A DNA stretch of 64,000 bases from Variibacter gotjawalensis (GCF_002355335.1 NZ_AP014946.1:62001-126000), one strand, 5' to 3'; numbered from the stretch's first letter, positions 1-8,528 are shown. The notes: generated from the letters alone by a model not told the origin. Numbers and translations are program-made.

Positions 1-1
1 T

Positions 2-472
2 GCCGCCAACATCGCGGAGACGGCAATCTTGGCGATTGCAGCCTGTTTCCCGGACAGCGTGGTTGGCTTTCTGGCCGACGACGACAAAGCGGATGCGAGT
101 TACGTTGAATTCTTCATGAGGACCGCGAGAGAGAACCTCGAAGCGTTTGCGCCAGCAACGGCCCAAAAGAACATCAATCTCGATACACTAGCGGCTATGC
201 GCGCACCCATTCCGTCGGTCGCTGAGCAACAAGAAATTGTCCGCCAGATCGAGCTTGCATTCCGCTGGATCGACCGGATCGTCTCCGAGGCGACCAGCGC
301 GCGAAGACTGATCGACCGCCTCGATCAGGCTATGCTTGCCAAAGCGTTTCGCGGCGAACTCGTGCCGCAAGACCCTAACGACGAACCTGCAAGCGCCCTC
401 CTAGAGCGCATCAAGGCTGAACGCGGTGCGACGCGCGAGACGATGCGAAAGCGGAAGGTTGTTGCCAAATGA
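2..472 (+). CDS. hsdS: Type I restriction enzyme S subunit, C-terminal part (cut by window edge)
   Basis: The frame is open from the left edge and ends at 472, so the true start lies outside the window. The visible part has the features of the second target-recognition domain and distal conserved helix of HsdS: NIAETAIL, ACFPDSVVGF, IPSVAEQQEIV and the closing helix with AMLAKAFRGELVPQDP. HsdS sets DNA specificity in the HsdRMS restriction-modification complex. The stop overlaps the start of the next gene by four bases (ATGA), so translation is probably coupled. hsdM would be expected just upstream. Confidence 0.9.
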   Translation, partial: AANIAETAILAIAACFPDSVVGFLADDDKADASYVEFFMRTARENLEAFAPATAQKNINLDTLAAMRAPIPSVAEQQEIVRQIELAFRWIDRIVSEATSARRLIDRLDQAMLAKAFRGELVPQDPNDEPASALLERIKAERGATRETMRKRKVVAK

Positions 473-1389
473 CGATGCCGGACTTTCAAGAGTTCATGCT
501 ACCAGTTTTACGTAGTGCGGCTGACGGCGAAAAGCGCAACGCAGATATTGCGGACCGCGTTGCCGATGAACTCAAGCTGACGCAAGAGGAGCGCGAGCAG
601 CTTTTGCCCAGCGGCAGGCAGCGCGTTTATCTCAATAGACTGCAGTGGGCCAAGTTCTATCTAATGAAGGCCGGGCTTGTCGCCTTCCCGTCGCGCGGAA
701 AGTTTGTTGCGACCGAAGAAGGTCGCGCGGTCTTGGCGGCAAATCCTCCACACATCGACCGCGCGTTCTTGATGCGGTACCCAGCGTTTCGCAAATTCGA
801 GGTTAACGACGATCCGGAAGCCGAGGTTGCCGGTACGCCCACATCGTCGCAGCCATCGCTAGCGACTACAACGCCAGAAGAGCAAATCGAGAGCGCCGTC
901 CAGTCGTTACAACAAGCGCTGCGCAGCGAGTTGCTGGATCGCATCCTTGATAACTCTCCCGCCTTCTTCGAGCAGCTCATCGTCGATCTACTGGTTGCGA
1001 TGGGATACGGCGGCTCGCATAAGAACGCCGCAATGCAGCTCGGCCGCTCTGGCGACGGCGGGGTTGACGGCATCATCAACGAGGATCGGCTCGGCCTTGA
1101 CCGCGTTTATATCCAAGCGAAGCGCTACAAAGACAACAGCGTCGGCAGACCCGACGTTCAGGCTTTCGTCGGCAGTCTTGTAGGTTTCGGTGCGACGAAG
1201 GGTGTGTTCGTCACGACCTCCACGTTCAGTGGGCAGGCGCGCGACTTCGTCAAGCACCTTGCGCAGCGCGTGATCCTGATCGACGGAAATCACCTCGCCG
1301 AGTTGATGATCGAGCACGGCGTCGGCGTTCGCGTCAGTCGCGCGGTCGAGTTCAAGCGCCTCGACGAGGATTTCTTCGTCGAGGACTAG
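469..1389 (+). CDS. mrr: Mrr-family type IV restriction endonuclease
   Basis: A 306-residue protein with a winged-helix Mrr N-terminal domain (about residues 5-100), an acidic, Ser/Thr-rich linker, and a C-terminal Mrr catalytic domain (about 165-290). The PD-(D/E)XK-type elements are visible: GDGGVDGII supplies the Asp and YIQAKRY the Q-x-K. Mrr enzymes cut modified DNA, classically methylated. The start ATG lies inside the hsdS stop (ATGA overlap), which puts it in the restriction operon. The usual Mrr is about 300 residues, so this one looks complete. Whether it guards against foreign methylation or is tuned to tolerate the local type I methylase cannot be read from sequence. Confidence 0.9.
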   Translation: MTMPDFQEFMLPVLRSAADGEKRNADIADRVADELKLTQEEREQLLPSGRQRVYLNRLQWAKFYLMKAGLVAFPSRGKFVATEEGRAVLAANPPHIDRAFLMRYPAFRKFEVNDDPEAEVAGTPTSSQPSLATTTPEEQIESAVQSLQQALRSELLDRILDNSPAFFEQLIVDLLVAMGYGGSHKNAAMQLGRSGDGGVDGIINEDRLGLDRVYIQAKRYKDNSVGRPDVQAFVGSLVGFGATKGVFVTTSTFSGQARDFVKHLAQRVILIDGNHLAELMIEHGVGVRVSRAVEFKRLDEDFFVED

Positions 1390-1416
1390 AGGCAACGAAG
1401 CGGATCGAGGTCGTCG

Positions 1417-3579
1417 TTGGATACGCAGGTAAAAACACCGCAGCTCATTTTCATGCAACCTCAGCGGCTGCTCGTTCCCCTGTTTCAACGGCCTTATGTC
1501 TGGAACGAAGACATTCAGTGGGAGCCCCTCTGGGATGACATCGAACGGCTAGCCGAACGGTGGCTCGCACAGCCTCAAGGAAAACATCAGCCGCACTTTC
1601 TCGGTGCTGTCGTTCTGCAGCAGATCGCGCACCAAACCGGGCAGATGCAGCAGCGTACAATTATCGATGGCCAACAACGTCTCACGACCCTTCAACTTCT
1701 CTTCGATGCCCTTCACGCCGAGTTGACGGAATTAGGGGCGTCGCAGGCTGCTTTGCGCATCAAACCGTTGATCGAGAACGACCAAGCTTACTGCTCGAAC
1801 GAAGGGGAGAAGTTCAAGGTCAGTCCGACGAACCGTGATCGGCCGCATTTCAATCAGGTGATGGGCGCGCAGCCCCCCATTTCCTATGATGCGCTCGCGA
1901 AAGGCGAGCGCATGATACAGGCGCATCGATTTTTTGCGAGTTGCGCGCGAAAGTGGCTAGAGCTAGATGGACCCGATGGTGTGCAGCGACGCGCCAACGC
2001 GCTCGATATTGTAGTTCGCGATTTGCTGCAACTGGTAGTCATCGATCTGGCGGCCGACGAGAATGCTCAAGAGATTTTCGAAACTCTCAATGCGCGTGGG
2101 GAGAAGCTTACCGCGGCCGACCTGATCAAGAACTTCGTCTTCCAGCGACTTGCCGGGCAGGTCGACGTAGAGGCTGTCTATGAGCAGCACTGGAAGTCGT
2201 TTGAAAATACTTTCTGGGAAGAGGAAGTTTCCTCCGGGCGACAGCTCTATCCACGCTCAGCAGTCTTCCTCAATCATTGGTTGATTGCGGAGACCGGCGA
2301 AGAAATCGTTGCGCGCAAAGTTTTCGAGCGGTTCAAGCGCTATGCGGACCACGACGCCGGCGTCCCAATGCTGGAGCTGCTGAAGAGAATTAGCGCCTCG
2401 GCGCGCGTCTACAAAGATTTTCTCGATAGCGCGGCCGAGAAGACCGGTTTGATGACGCCGCTTGCACTGTTCGGGTATAGAACCAGCGTACTCGAGAGCG
2501 AGGTTGTGAAACCTCTGGTCCTCTACCTCCTCGACCCTAACCGAACGAAGGTCCCACAGGATCAATTTGAGCGCGCCTTGAATAGTATTGAGAGTTGGAT
2601 GGTGCGTAGGATGCTCGTGCGCGAGACGACGAAGAACTACAACAAGATTGTCGCCGATCTTATCGCTGAAATGCGGAAGCAGGATCGGCAATCTCTAGGA
2701 GATTTCATCGCGCAATATTTACAGGAGCAGAGGAGCGAGAGCTCGTATTTGCCGGACGACGACGAAGTACAAAATGAGCTTGGCGAGTTGATGGTCTACC
2801 GCCGTCTGAAGCGCGGAAGGCTTCGCATGGTGCTAGAAGCGTTGGAGGATCACTTCCGCGGCTTCAATGATCCTAAGGGAAGCTACGCGGAAGGACGCGT
2901 TGCTCGCTCCTCTCTCGCGATTGAACACATCATGCCAAGGCGCTGGTCGGCTCATTGGCCTGTCGGCGAAACTCCAGAGCCGGAGCGTGATCGACTAGTT
3001 CATACCCTCGGCAATCTCACGTTGCTGAACGGCAAGCTGAACTCCAAAGTTTCGAACGGACCGTGGCAAGGCGTTTCAGGTAAACGCGAGGGCCTGAAGG
3101 GGCACAGTGTGCTTAAGCTTAATGCGCGAATTGTCGAAAACGAAACGTGGCCTGAAGCGACCATCGTCGCGCGAACTAAAGAACTGGTTCGTTCCGTGCT
3201 GGCGATTTGGCCGGTGCCTCCCGGCTACAAATCTGAGTTTCAAAGCGAGCGACGACGCCCCCACCGCAAGGTCGAGTTGGCTGATCTGATTGCGGGGAAT
3301 GAGATTGCGCCTTTCGCAACGCTAACTCCCTCGCAGAAGAAGCACTCTCACCGGACGGCCAAAGTGTTAGCGGACGGTCGCGTCGAAGTAGATGGGAAGT
3401 CGTTTGCTGGCCCCACTGAGGCCGCGAGTTACATAAGAGGGAAGCGAACCGGTGGATGGTGGTTCTTCTTCGTCGACCCCGAGAAGAAGACTAAGCTCAA
3501 GCATCTCAAGCAGCAGTACGTCGAGAAGCTCTCGGTCGATATTGACGACGACGAGGAGGACGGCGACGAGGACGAATGA
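1417..3579 (+). CDS. DUF262/DUF1524 (GmrSD-like) protein with RAMA-like C-terminus
   Basis: A 720-residue protein. The N-terminal DUF262 domain has FQRPYVW at residues 23-29 and the DGQQR motif at 84-88 (IIDGQQRLTTL), the NTP-binding/hydrolysing signature of GmrS and related defence proteins. The DUF1524 domain is marked by EHIMPRRW near residue 506 and the following TLGNLTLL, its HNH-like nuclease core. The last about 80 residues (VDGKSFAGPTEAASYI, GGWWFFFVD) resemble a RAMA module, found on modification-linked enzymes, and end in an acidic tail. The start is TTG at 1417 with a GAGG-type RBS five bases upstream. It is 27 bp after mrr on the same strand and probably forms one defence cluster with it. 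The RAMA call is by eye. Confidence 0.88.
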   Translation: MDTQVKTPQLIFMQPQRLLVPLFQRPYVWNEDIQWEPLWDDIERLAERWLAQPQGKHQPHFLGAVVLQQIAHQTGQMQQRTIIDGQQRLTTLQLLFDALHAELTELGASQAALRIKPLIENDQAYCSNEGEKFKVSPTNRDRPHFNQVMGAQPPISYDALAKGERMIQAHRFFASCARKWLELDGPDGVQRRANALDIVVRDLLQLVVIDLAADENAQEIFETLNARGEKLTAADLIKNFVFQRLAGQVDVEAVYEQHWKSFENTFWEEEVSSGRQLYPRSAVFLNHWLIAETGEEIVARKVFERFKRYADHDAGVPMLELLKRISASARVYKDFLDSAAEKTGLMTPLALFGYRTSVLESEVVKPLVLYLLDPNRTKVPQDQFERALNSIESWMVRRMLVRETTKNYNKIVADLIAEMRKQDRQSLGDFIAQYLQEQRSESSYLPDDDEVQNELGELMVYRRLKRGRLRMVLEALEDHFRGFNDPKGSYAEGRVARSSLAIEHIMPRRWSAHWPVGETPEPERDRLVHTLGNLTLLNGKLNSKVSNGPWQGVSGKREGLKGHSVLKLNARIVENETWPEATIVARTKELVRSVLAIWPVPPGYKSEFQSERRRPHRKVELADLIAGNEIAPFATLTPSQKKHSHRTAKVLADGRVEVDGKSFAGPTEAASYIRGKRTGGWWFFFVDPEKKTKLKHLKQQYVEKLSVDIDDDEEDGDEDE

Positions 3580-3849
3580 CCGGGGACTACGAGCTTGACC
3601 GTGACTTGCTCGAATCTCATCCTTCTACTCGATGGCAAGGTGTACCCGGAGTACTCGTGCTTTGCGCCTAAGGGCATAATTGCCACCTCGTCGCTGAAGG
3701 CACTTCTTAGCGCCGTCCTCGCACATGTCCTCGACTTAACGATAAAGCTAGGGACCGCAGTTCCCGGCGCGAAGGACATCTCAATCGGGGCAACACCAGA
3801 ACCACCGAGAATGAAGGACCTGGAAGATTGGGATCGCGGTCGCAACTAA
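3576..3849 (+). other. Short unassigned frames after the defence cluster
   Basis: An ATG at 3576 overlaps the preceding stop (ATGA) but reads only 31 codons, to 3671. A second frame (TTG 3595 to 3849, 84 codons, with GKVYPEYSCFAPKG) overlaps it. Neither is recognised. They could be a frameshifted small gene of the cluster or chance frames, and a reverse-strand frame here is also open. From 3850 to 3998 I see no gene. Confidence 0.2.
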
Positions 3850-3998
3850 GCTGCTGACTTAGGCAGCGTTGCAGTACTACGATCTCAAGTAACCGAACTG
3901 CTCCCCCAAGGTAGTCTCTTCGTAAGCGCGAGATCGCGCTTCGACATGGTCGCGCAAATTGCCGGCGGATTTTTTTTCAGCAAGTGCCTTCCATCACG

Positions 3999-5159
3999 CT
4001 AAAAGAGCTTGCCGAGCGCGGGCTCAAGATCGTCGACCGGCAGCGCACTCACCATCCGTGCTAGCGATACTTGTGAGTGCACGCCTGTCTTCTCGAAACA
4101 CCTGGACAAGTGCGTTTTGACGGTCGCTGGCGAGACCTTGAGCGCATCAGCCACCTGCGGTCCACTCATCCCGCTGGCTATCATGATCGCGACCCGCGCT
4201 TCTGCAGCTGTAAGCTGAAATGCCGCCTGTAACAGCGCCGCTTGGCTCTTGGTAGGGCCTGTCGGATCGATAACTAACAACAGGACACGAGCTAGACCCA
4301 ACAGGTGCCACATTGCGAACGCTGGTTGTGGCAGAGGCACAGGGATCACAAGCAGAGGCGAGCCGACCAATCGAGTAAGGCGTACGGGCGGGCTCAGCTT
4401 GTCGCCCGAACTTGATGCGACCGCGAGCGCCATGTCGAGTGACCTTGCGAACTCAGACGCCTCCGCCGGCAACGTGGTGTTTGCGTAGACGCGCCGGTTC
4501 TTATCTAGCCTGAGGCTACCGACATGCACCTCGAATAGAGGTTCAGCCGCTTTGTTGGCGAGCAGCAATCTGCCCTGTCCGTCCAGGACAAGAGACGGGT
4601 TGGGCATCGCCTGAAGGACACGCTCCAGTTGCCGAGTGCCGTCCATCATCGGCGCGAGCTTCAGCGAGGCGTCAAGGGCGCGTCCCAGGTGGGGAACGAG
4701 ATGTTGAAGCCGCTCCATGTTCGCTCCGATACGGTCGCGCTGGCTCTCGGAAAACATGAAGCTGAAGCCGCCAATCCCGTCGCGGATATTCAGCGCCGGG
4801 TGAGTGAAACTCAGGATGTCAGCGATGGATTGGGGGTCCAGTACGTCGGCGTGGAATTGGGTGCGCTTGAGCGCCGCCATATCGACCTGGCGACCGAGCT
4901 GAACCACTCGCTCAGGCGCTGCAACACTCATCGCTCGCGACATCGGATTGTCGACGTGCTCTTCGGCGAACTTTCGATCTGCTTCCGTCGATAGCCGTCC
5001 GGTTATCACAACCCCACTCTCGCGGCCGGGAGTGAGGTTGATGTGTGCCATTAGCCCGCCGATAGCCCCGAAGTAATCTGCGAGCTGTGTCAGCACCAAT
5101 GGCCACGCGGCGGGGTCCGCTATAGCTCCGTAGATCAGATCGAGTGGATCGCGCTCCAT
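3999..5159 (-). CDS. LuxR-type HTH transcriptional regulator
   Basis: About 386 residues. The C-terminal 65 residues form a LuxR/FixJ-type helix-turn-helix (TAAEARVAIMIASG, QVADALKVSPATVKTHLSRCFEKTG). The long N-terminal region (about 310 residues, LDLIYGAIADPAAWP onward) matches a common alphaproteobacterial class of large stand-alone LuxR regulators with a PAS/GAF-like sensing part. No receiver domain or autoinducer-binding signature is evident. ATG 5159 is preferred over the upstream GTG 5189 because AGGTGGGAGG lies just before it. It stands alone between the defence genes and the mobile-element module, so its target is unknown. Confidence 0.88.
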   Translation of the reverse strand: MERDPLDLIYGAIADPAAWPLVLTQLADYFGAIGGLMAHINLTPGRESGVVITGRLSTEADRKFAEEHVDNPMSRAMSVAAPERVVQLGRQVDMAALKRTQFHADVLDPQSIADILSFTHPALNIRDGIGGFSFMFSESQRDRIGANMERLQHLVPHLGRALDASLKLAPMMDGTRQLERVLQAMPNPSLVLDGQGRLLLANKAAEPLFEVHVGSLRLDKNRRVYANTTLPAEASEFARSLDMALAVASSSGDKLSPPVRLTRLVGSPLLVIPVPLPQPAFAMWHLLGLARVLLLVIDPTGPTKSQAALLQAAFQLTAAEARVAIMIASGMSGPQVADALKVSPATVKTHLSRCFEKTGVHSQVSLARMVSALPVDDLEPALGKLF

Positions 5160-5349
5160 GGCCTCCCACCTCACTCGTGCCGATAGCACTCGCAGACGGG
5201 AAGCTTATCACCCGATTGGGGGACCTCTATGACAAGAGCACGCAGAGCTTCTCTGCGGGAAGTATAGTTGGGTGACGCGGGTAATCGCTGCGCTACATCG
5301 CTCACAGGCGAACAAGGCAGCAACCCACTCGTCCAGCAGGCTGCGCAAC

Positions 5350-5586
5350 TCACCCTCGCTGGTCGGGACTGCGTGTGAATACGTGGACGATCCTATCGCC
5401 GTCCTCAATCTCGATAGCCGCAGCGCCGAAGAAGGTGCCAACCGCCGCAATTGCATCTTCATCAGTCGCCGCGTTCACCAGGCTGCTCACAACCCGATCT
5501 CCGGCGATACTAAGGACCGTGTACCTCTTCATCGCACGCGGTGGGATGTCGTGCTGGAGGTCCGCGTGAAACGGGACATCGTTCAT
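5350..5586 (-). CDS. Small hypothetical protein (78 aa)
   Basis: Not recognised. The core (MKRYTVLSIAGDRVVSS, ATDEDAIAAVGTFFG) looks like a small alpha/beta domain, and there is no signal peptide or membrane segment. The start ATG at 5586 overlaps the upstream stop as TGATG, which supports this start and a two-gene operon with 5586-5873. Confidence 0.5.
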   Translation of the reverse strand: MNDVPFHADLQHDIPPRAMKRYTVLSIAGDRVVSSLVNAATDEDAIAAVGTFFGAAAIEIEDGDRIVHVFTRSPDQRG

Positions 5587-5873
5587 CAGCAGTTCCGATC
5601 ATTCCAGGCGTCTTCGCCTTCTTCATAGAGGTTCATGATCGCGTTTGCCTTCATCAAGCAGGGCGCACACTCAGAGCCCCCGCGTGAGCAGTTCTTCGCG
5701 CCGCAGAGGAGCGACATGACCTTCATCCGGTTGGGCCGCTGCAGGATGATGTGAATAGCCCGCACGCAGATGCGGGTGCTCTCTGGCGTAAGGGTCGAGT
5801 TCTTCCCGCGAACCGCCCGGCGAAGCATCTTCTCAGCTAACAGACGAGCTTCAGGGGAGGGCAAAGGGTGCAT
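5586..5873 (-). CDS. Small Cys-containing hypothetical protein
   Basis: Not recognised. About 95 residues, basic N-terminal half, with a C-terminal cysteine group (LLCGAKNC, GSECAPCL) that could bind metal. The start is uncertain: ATG 5873 is taken, with TTG 5900 as an alternative, and neither has a clear RBS. It is translationally coupled to the next gene through a TGATG overlap. It lies in the mobile-element module upstream of the integrase. Confidence 0.42.
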   Translation of the reverse strand: MHPLPSPEARLLAEKMLRRAVRGKNSTLTPESTRICVRAIHIILQRPNRMKVMSLLCGAKNCSRGGSECAPCLMKANAIMNLYEEGEDAWNDRNC

Positions 5874-5920
5874 GCAGCAATGAGAACAAAAACGGAACAA
5901 AACGCAAGTTCATTTCGGAC

Positions 5921-6211
5921 CTAATGCCCGGCCTTCTCCAAGGCTACCTCTAAGCCATTCACCTTCGCAGCTAGAAGCTCGACGGTCTGCCGGAGAGACG
6001 CGATCTCGAGGACGTGTTCCCGCACCACGAACTCAACCTCCGGCAATGTGGCCGCTGTTTCACCAGCGAGCCTGTCTTCTTCGCGAAACGCGTTTTCCAG
6101 CCTCGCTACTATCTCTCCGTTGAGCGAGCGGCTGTTGAGCTTGGCAGCGGCTTCGACGCGGTTTTTCAACGTGCGAGGCAGCCGCAACTTCATCTGTGGA
6201 TCGGCGGACAT
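5921..6211 (-). CDS. Arc/Mnt-type ribbon-helix-helix repressor with coiled-coil tail
   Basis: A 96-residue protein. Residues 6-45 (MKLRLPRTLKNRVEAAA, RSLNGEIVARLENAF) match the Arc-family ribbon-helix-helix fold: a beta strand for DNA contact, then two helices. The C-terminal half (VLEIASLRQTVELLAAKVNGLE) is a likely coiled coil for oligomerisation. ATG 6211 has GAGGG just upstream. It is divergently transcribed from a second RHH gene at 6309. The roughly 97-bp space between them holds two matching palindromes, which suggests cross- or autoregulation of the mobile-element module, as in the phage P22 Arc/Mnt arrangement. Confidence 0.8.
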   Translation of the reverse strand: MSADPQMKLRLPRTLKNRVEAAAKLNSRSLNGEIVARLENAFREEDRLAGETAATLPEVEFVVREHVLEIASLRQTVELLAAKVNGLEVALEKAGH

Positions 6212-6223
6212 GGTCCCTCAGTA

Positions 6224-6236
6224 AACCAAATTGGTT
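6224..6236. promoter_or_regulatory. Operator-like palindrome, copy 1
   Basis: AACCAAATTGGTT: a perfect 6-bp inverted repeat with a one-base centre, within TAAACCA-nnn-TGGTTC. The same frame recurs at 6273-6285. It lies 13 bp upstream of the minus-strand RHH gene start. Probable binding site for one or both RHH regulators. Confidence 0.6.
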
Positions 6237-6272
6237 CTTTTTCTATTGCGCAAACTTCGCCGAAGTGCAATA

Positions 6273-6285
6273 AACCACTATGGTT
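6273..6285. promoter_or_regulatory. Operator-like palindrome, copy 2
   Basis: AACCACTATGGTT: AACCA and TGGTT half-sites with a CTA centre and the same flanks as copy 1 (TAAACCA-nnn-TGGTTC). The copies are 49 bp apart start to start, between two divergent RHH genes and 23 bp from the plus-strand gene's ATG. Confidence 0.6.
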
Positions 6286-6308
6286 CACATTTAGATCATG
6301 GAGACGTT

Positions 6309-6470
6309 ATGAAGCAGGCAATAACTGTGAGAATTCCGCTCAAGCTGATGGGTCAGCTGCGCGAGAAAGCTTCCGCTAATCATCGTTCGCTGAGCAACGA
6401 AGTCGTTGCGGCGTTGGAGCATACTCTGAACGTCCCGACCGCTAGTCGGGAGGTCGTGTCATGCCGCTGA
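6309..6470 (+). CDS. Arc-type ribbon-helix-helix DNA-binding protein (53 aa)
   Basis: A short protein that is almost only an RHH fold: MKQAITVRIPLKLMGQL gives the beta strand and first helix, NHRSLSNEVVAALEHTL the second. ATG 6309 has GGAGA eight bases upstream. The usual Arc length is about 53 residues, so it looks complete. It heads a plus-strand cluster (this gene, DUF3102, excisionase-like, integrase) with overlapping reading frames throughout. It is divergent from the longer RHH protein at 5921-6211, with two shared operator-like palindromes between them. Confidence 0.75.
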   Translation: MKQAITVRIPLKLMGQLREKASANHRSLSNEVVAALEHTLNVPTASREVVSCR

Positions 6471-7114
6471 CCCTGCCAACAAAGAAACACGTCGCTCCTA
6501 GTCTCCTACTGCTGAAGGGTGAGAAGCCAACGGGGTCTCCCGAAACGCTCGGTATCATCACCGAACGGATCAAAGCGCGGCTCATAGACAGCACAATTGA
6601 AACGGGGCGGGACCTTCTCAAGGCGAAGACGCTGATCCCGCATGGTCAATTTCAGGCTTGGATAAAAGACAATTTCGGCTGGTCGGCCTCACTCGCCCAA
6701 AAGCTGATGAACATCGCCGAGGACCCCAAATCCGTACAGTTTATGGATTTGCCCAAAGTGGCTCAGTACGCGCTCGCTGCTCCATCGACCCCGACCGCCG
6801 CAAAGGAGGCCGTGGCAGAGGAAATTGAGAGCGGCAAGAAGCCCTCAACCAAGCGCGTCAAAGAAATCATCAAAAAGGCCAAGGGGAAATCCGCTGCACT
6901 GCCGGCTTACGTACCTTCGGACCCAGAAGCGAACTCAGAGCACGACATCAAGATTTCGCTCGTCCCCGGTGAAGACGGCAATGAAGACTTCCAGACCGAT
7001 CATGTAATCGCTGTACTGAAGCAGGCCACCTTTTCGGTGTCGGCCGTCGCATTCGAGAAAGCGTTTCCTTACGCTCGGGTGGAGTTGATCGATCCGGGAG
7101 CGGCTAGTGCTTAA
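6461..7114 (+). CDS. DUF3102-family protein of a mobile element
   Basis: A 217-residue protein. Residues 28-95 (IIDSTIETGRDLLKAK-like helix, HGQFQAWIKDNFGWS, AQKLMNIAE) match DUF3102, a helical domain common in phages and integrative elements and thought to bind DNA. A Lys-rich helix follows (KKPSTKRVKEIIKKAKGK). ATG 6461 overlaps the RHH gene stop by ten bases, with GGGAGG upstream. The exact function is unknown; position suggests a role in element maintenance or control. Confidence 0.78.
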   Translation: MPLTLPTKKHVAPSLLLLKGEKPTGSPETLGIITERIKARLIDSTIETGRDLLKAKTLIPHGQFQAWIKDNFGWSASLAQKLMNIAEDPKSVQFMDLPKVAQYALAAPSTPTAAKEAVAEEIESGKKPSTKRVKEIIKKAKGKSAALPAYVPSDPEANSEHDIKISLVPGEDGNEDFQTDHVIAVLKQATFSVSAVAFEKAFPYARVELIDPGAASA

Positions 7115-7433
7115 CTCGCTCGACGGTCCCCTGCTCTCGCCGGATGACGCGGCTGCAAAACTCGGCATCAGTGTGAAAACACTTATGCGGCATATCCGAG
7201 ACGGCAAGCTTCGCTTCATCAATGTCAGCACTGGGAAGCGCAAGCGTTACAGGTTCACGCAAAAGAACCTTCTGTCATTCATCGAAAATCAGAAGACGCG
7301 GGATCAGCCGAAGTGTCCGTCTATCTCCCCAAAAACCGCAAGACGCCGTTCTATCAGTTCGACTTCCAGATCAATGGTCGTCGCTTTCACGGCTCTACCG
7401 AAGCCCGAACCGAAAAAGAAGCCAAAGCCGTAG
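7107..7433 (+). CDS. Excisionase-like MerR-type HTH protein
   Basis: 108 residues. Residues 8-60 (LLSPDDAAAKLGISVKTLMRHIRDGKLRFI, KRYRFTQKNLLSFIE) form the winged-helix excisionase/MerR-like fold used by recombination directionality factors. The start is GTG 7107 with GGGAG upstream, overlapping the DUF3102 gene by eight bases. The 3' third runs in another frame under the first 121 bp of the integrase gene and reads as low-complexity basic sequence. The functional part probably ends near residue 65. Confidence 0.7.
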   Translation: MLNSLDGPLLSPDDAAAKLGISVKTLMRHIRDGKLRFINVSTGKRKRYRFTQKNLLSFIENQKTRDQPKCPSISPKTARRRSISSTSRSMVVAFTALPKPEPKKKPKP

Positions 7434-8443
7434 AGCGCAGGGAGCGCGCGAAGGCGCGAGCTGATCTTGAGCGTGAGCGGATCACTGGAAACGGCCCGAT
7501 CACGCTCGACCAAGCTTGCCAACGCTTCTGGCATGAAGTCGGACAGCACCACCGAAACGACACCGCCACGTATCAGCAGTTGACTTGGCTTGCGGTGTTC
7601 TTCGGCAGCACAGTGCGTCTTGACGAGATAACAGATAGGCACATCGCCGAGATGATTGCGGCTAGGCGGCAGCGCCCCCGTCACGGCCGCGCTAAAGACA
7701 AACTCGGAAACCCGACACCGAAGGTCGCCAATGCTACGGTCAATCGAACGGCGACCGTTGTCATGAAGGCAATTTTCATGCGCGCCAAAAAAGTCTGGAA
7801 GTATCCCCTGCCCCTTGAGCCGAACTGGCGCGATCACTGGCTTCCAGTATCTCCAGAACGCGTTCGCGAGCTGGATGATGCCGAAGATAGCGCACTCGAC
7901 GCAGCCGTTCGTTCCGACTACGGCTTATGGTTCGAGTTCGTGCGGCTCACCGGCTTACGCAGAAACGAAACCCTCATCAGATGGGAGAACGTGTTCGCGA
8001 AGCATATCGCAACGACAGGCAAACGCGGCCGGCCCGTCAGAACCCCGATCACGAACGCGATCCGAGAGATATTAAATCAGTGTAGAGAGCATCACTCAGA
8101 ATACGTCTTCACCTTCATCTGCCAACAGTCGGACGCTAGCCGTGGCATGGTGAAGGGCATGCGCTATCCCATCACCTCCGAAGGAGCTAAGTCACAATGG
8201 CGTAGACAGCTCCGACGCTCCGGCGTGAAGAACCTTCGCTTCCACGACCTCCGCCACGACACAGCAAGCAAGCTTCTGCGAAGACAGAAAAACATCAAGC
8301 TGGTTCAGAAGGTGCTCAATCACGCTGACATCGCCACAACTTCAAAATACGCACATGTGCTCGACGAAGACATTGTAGCGGCGCTGGAAGATTTCGCATT
8401 GTACCGGAAAAAATCCCGGACTAACGGAGAGGTAGATACTTAG
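7313..8443 (+). CDS. int: Tyrosine recombinase / integrase
   Basis: A 376-residue phage-type integrase. The N-terminal arm-binding and SAM-like core-binding regions occupy about residues 1-170. The catalytic domain shows the conserved Arg (RLTGLRRNE), the H-x-x-R box (FHDLRHDTA), the second His (VLNHAD) and the nucleophilic Tyr (TSKYAHV). The start is GTG 7313, inside the excisionase-like gene. It ends 56 bp before the 3' end of a tRNA gene on the same strand, the usual layout of an element integrated in a tRNA. Confidence 0.92.
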   Translation: MSVYLPKNRKTPFYQFDFQINGRRFHGSTEARTEKEAKAVERRERAKARADLERERITGNGPITLDQACQRFWHEVGQHHRNDTATYQQLTWLAVFFGSTVRLDEITDRHIAEMIAARRQRPRHGRAKDKLGNPTPKVANATVNRTATVVMKAIFMRAKKVWKYPLPLEPNWRDHWLPVSPERVRELDDAEDSALDAAVRSDYGLWFEFVRLTGLRRNETLIRWENVFAKHIATTGKRGRPVRTPITNAIREILNQCREHHSEYVFTFICQQSDASRGMVKGMRYPITSEGAKSQWRRQLRRSGVKNLRFHDLRHDTASKLLRRQKNIKLVQKVLNHADIATTSKYAHVLDEDIVAALEDFALYRKKSRTNGEVDT

Positions 8444-8498
8444 ATGTTGACATCGAAGCCGAATTTGCCGACGACCGATGTCGTTCGTAATGACGGGG

Positions 8499-8528
8499 TC
8501 GGGGGTTCGAATCCCTCTTGCGGCACCA
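8499..8528 (+). other. tRNA 3'-end fragment, probable attachment site
   Basis: A T-arm (GGGGG 8501-8505, loop TTCGAAT 8506-8512, CCCTC 8513-8517), a 3' acceptor strand TTGCGGC, discriminator A and an encoded CCA (8526-8528). There is no D-arm, anticodon arm or 5' acceptor upstream, so this is the tRNA 3' end only. It sits directly after the integrase. Duplicated tRNA 3' ends are typical att sites, so the left-hand island probably ends here. The intact tRNA should lie at the other end of the island, outside the window. From 8529 to 8718 I see no gene. Confidence 0.68.

Noticed and set aside
3429-3845. Minus-strand 138-codon frame
   Set aside because: It overlaps the acidic C-terminus of the DUF262/DUF1524 gene. 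The Ser run is only the antisense of its Asp/Glu codons.
8453-8528. Full tRNA gene after the integrase
   Set aside because: No D-arm, anticodon arm or 5' acceptor can be found upstream of the T-arm; only the 3' end is present.
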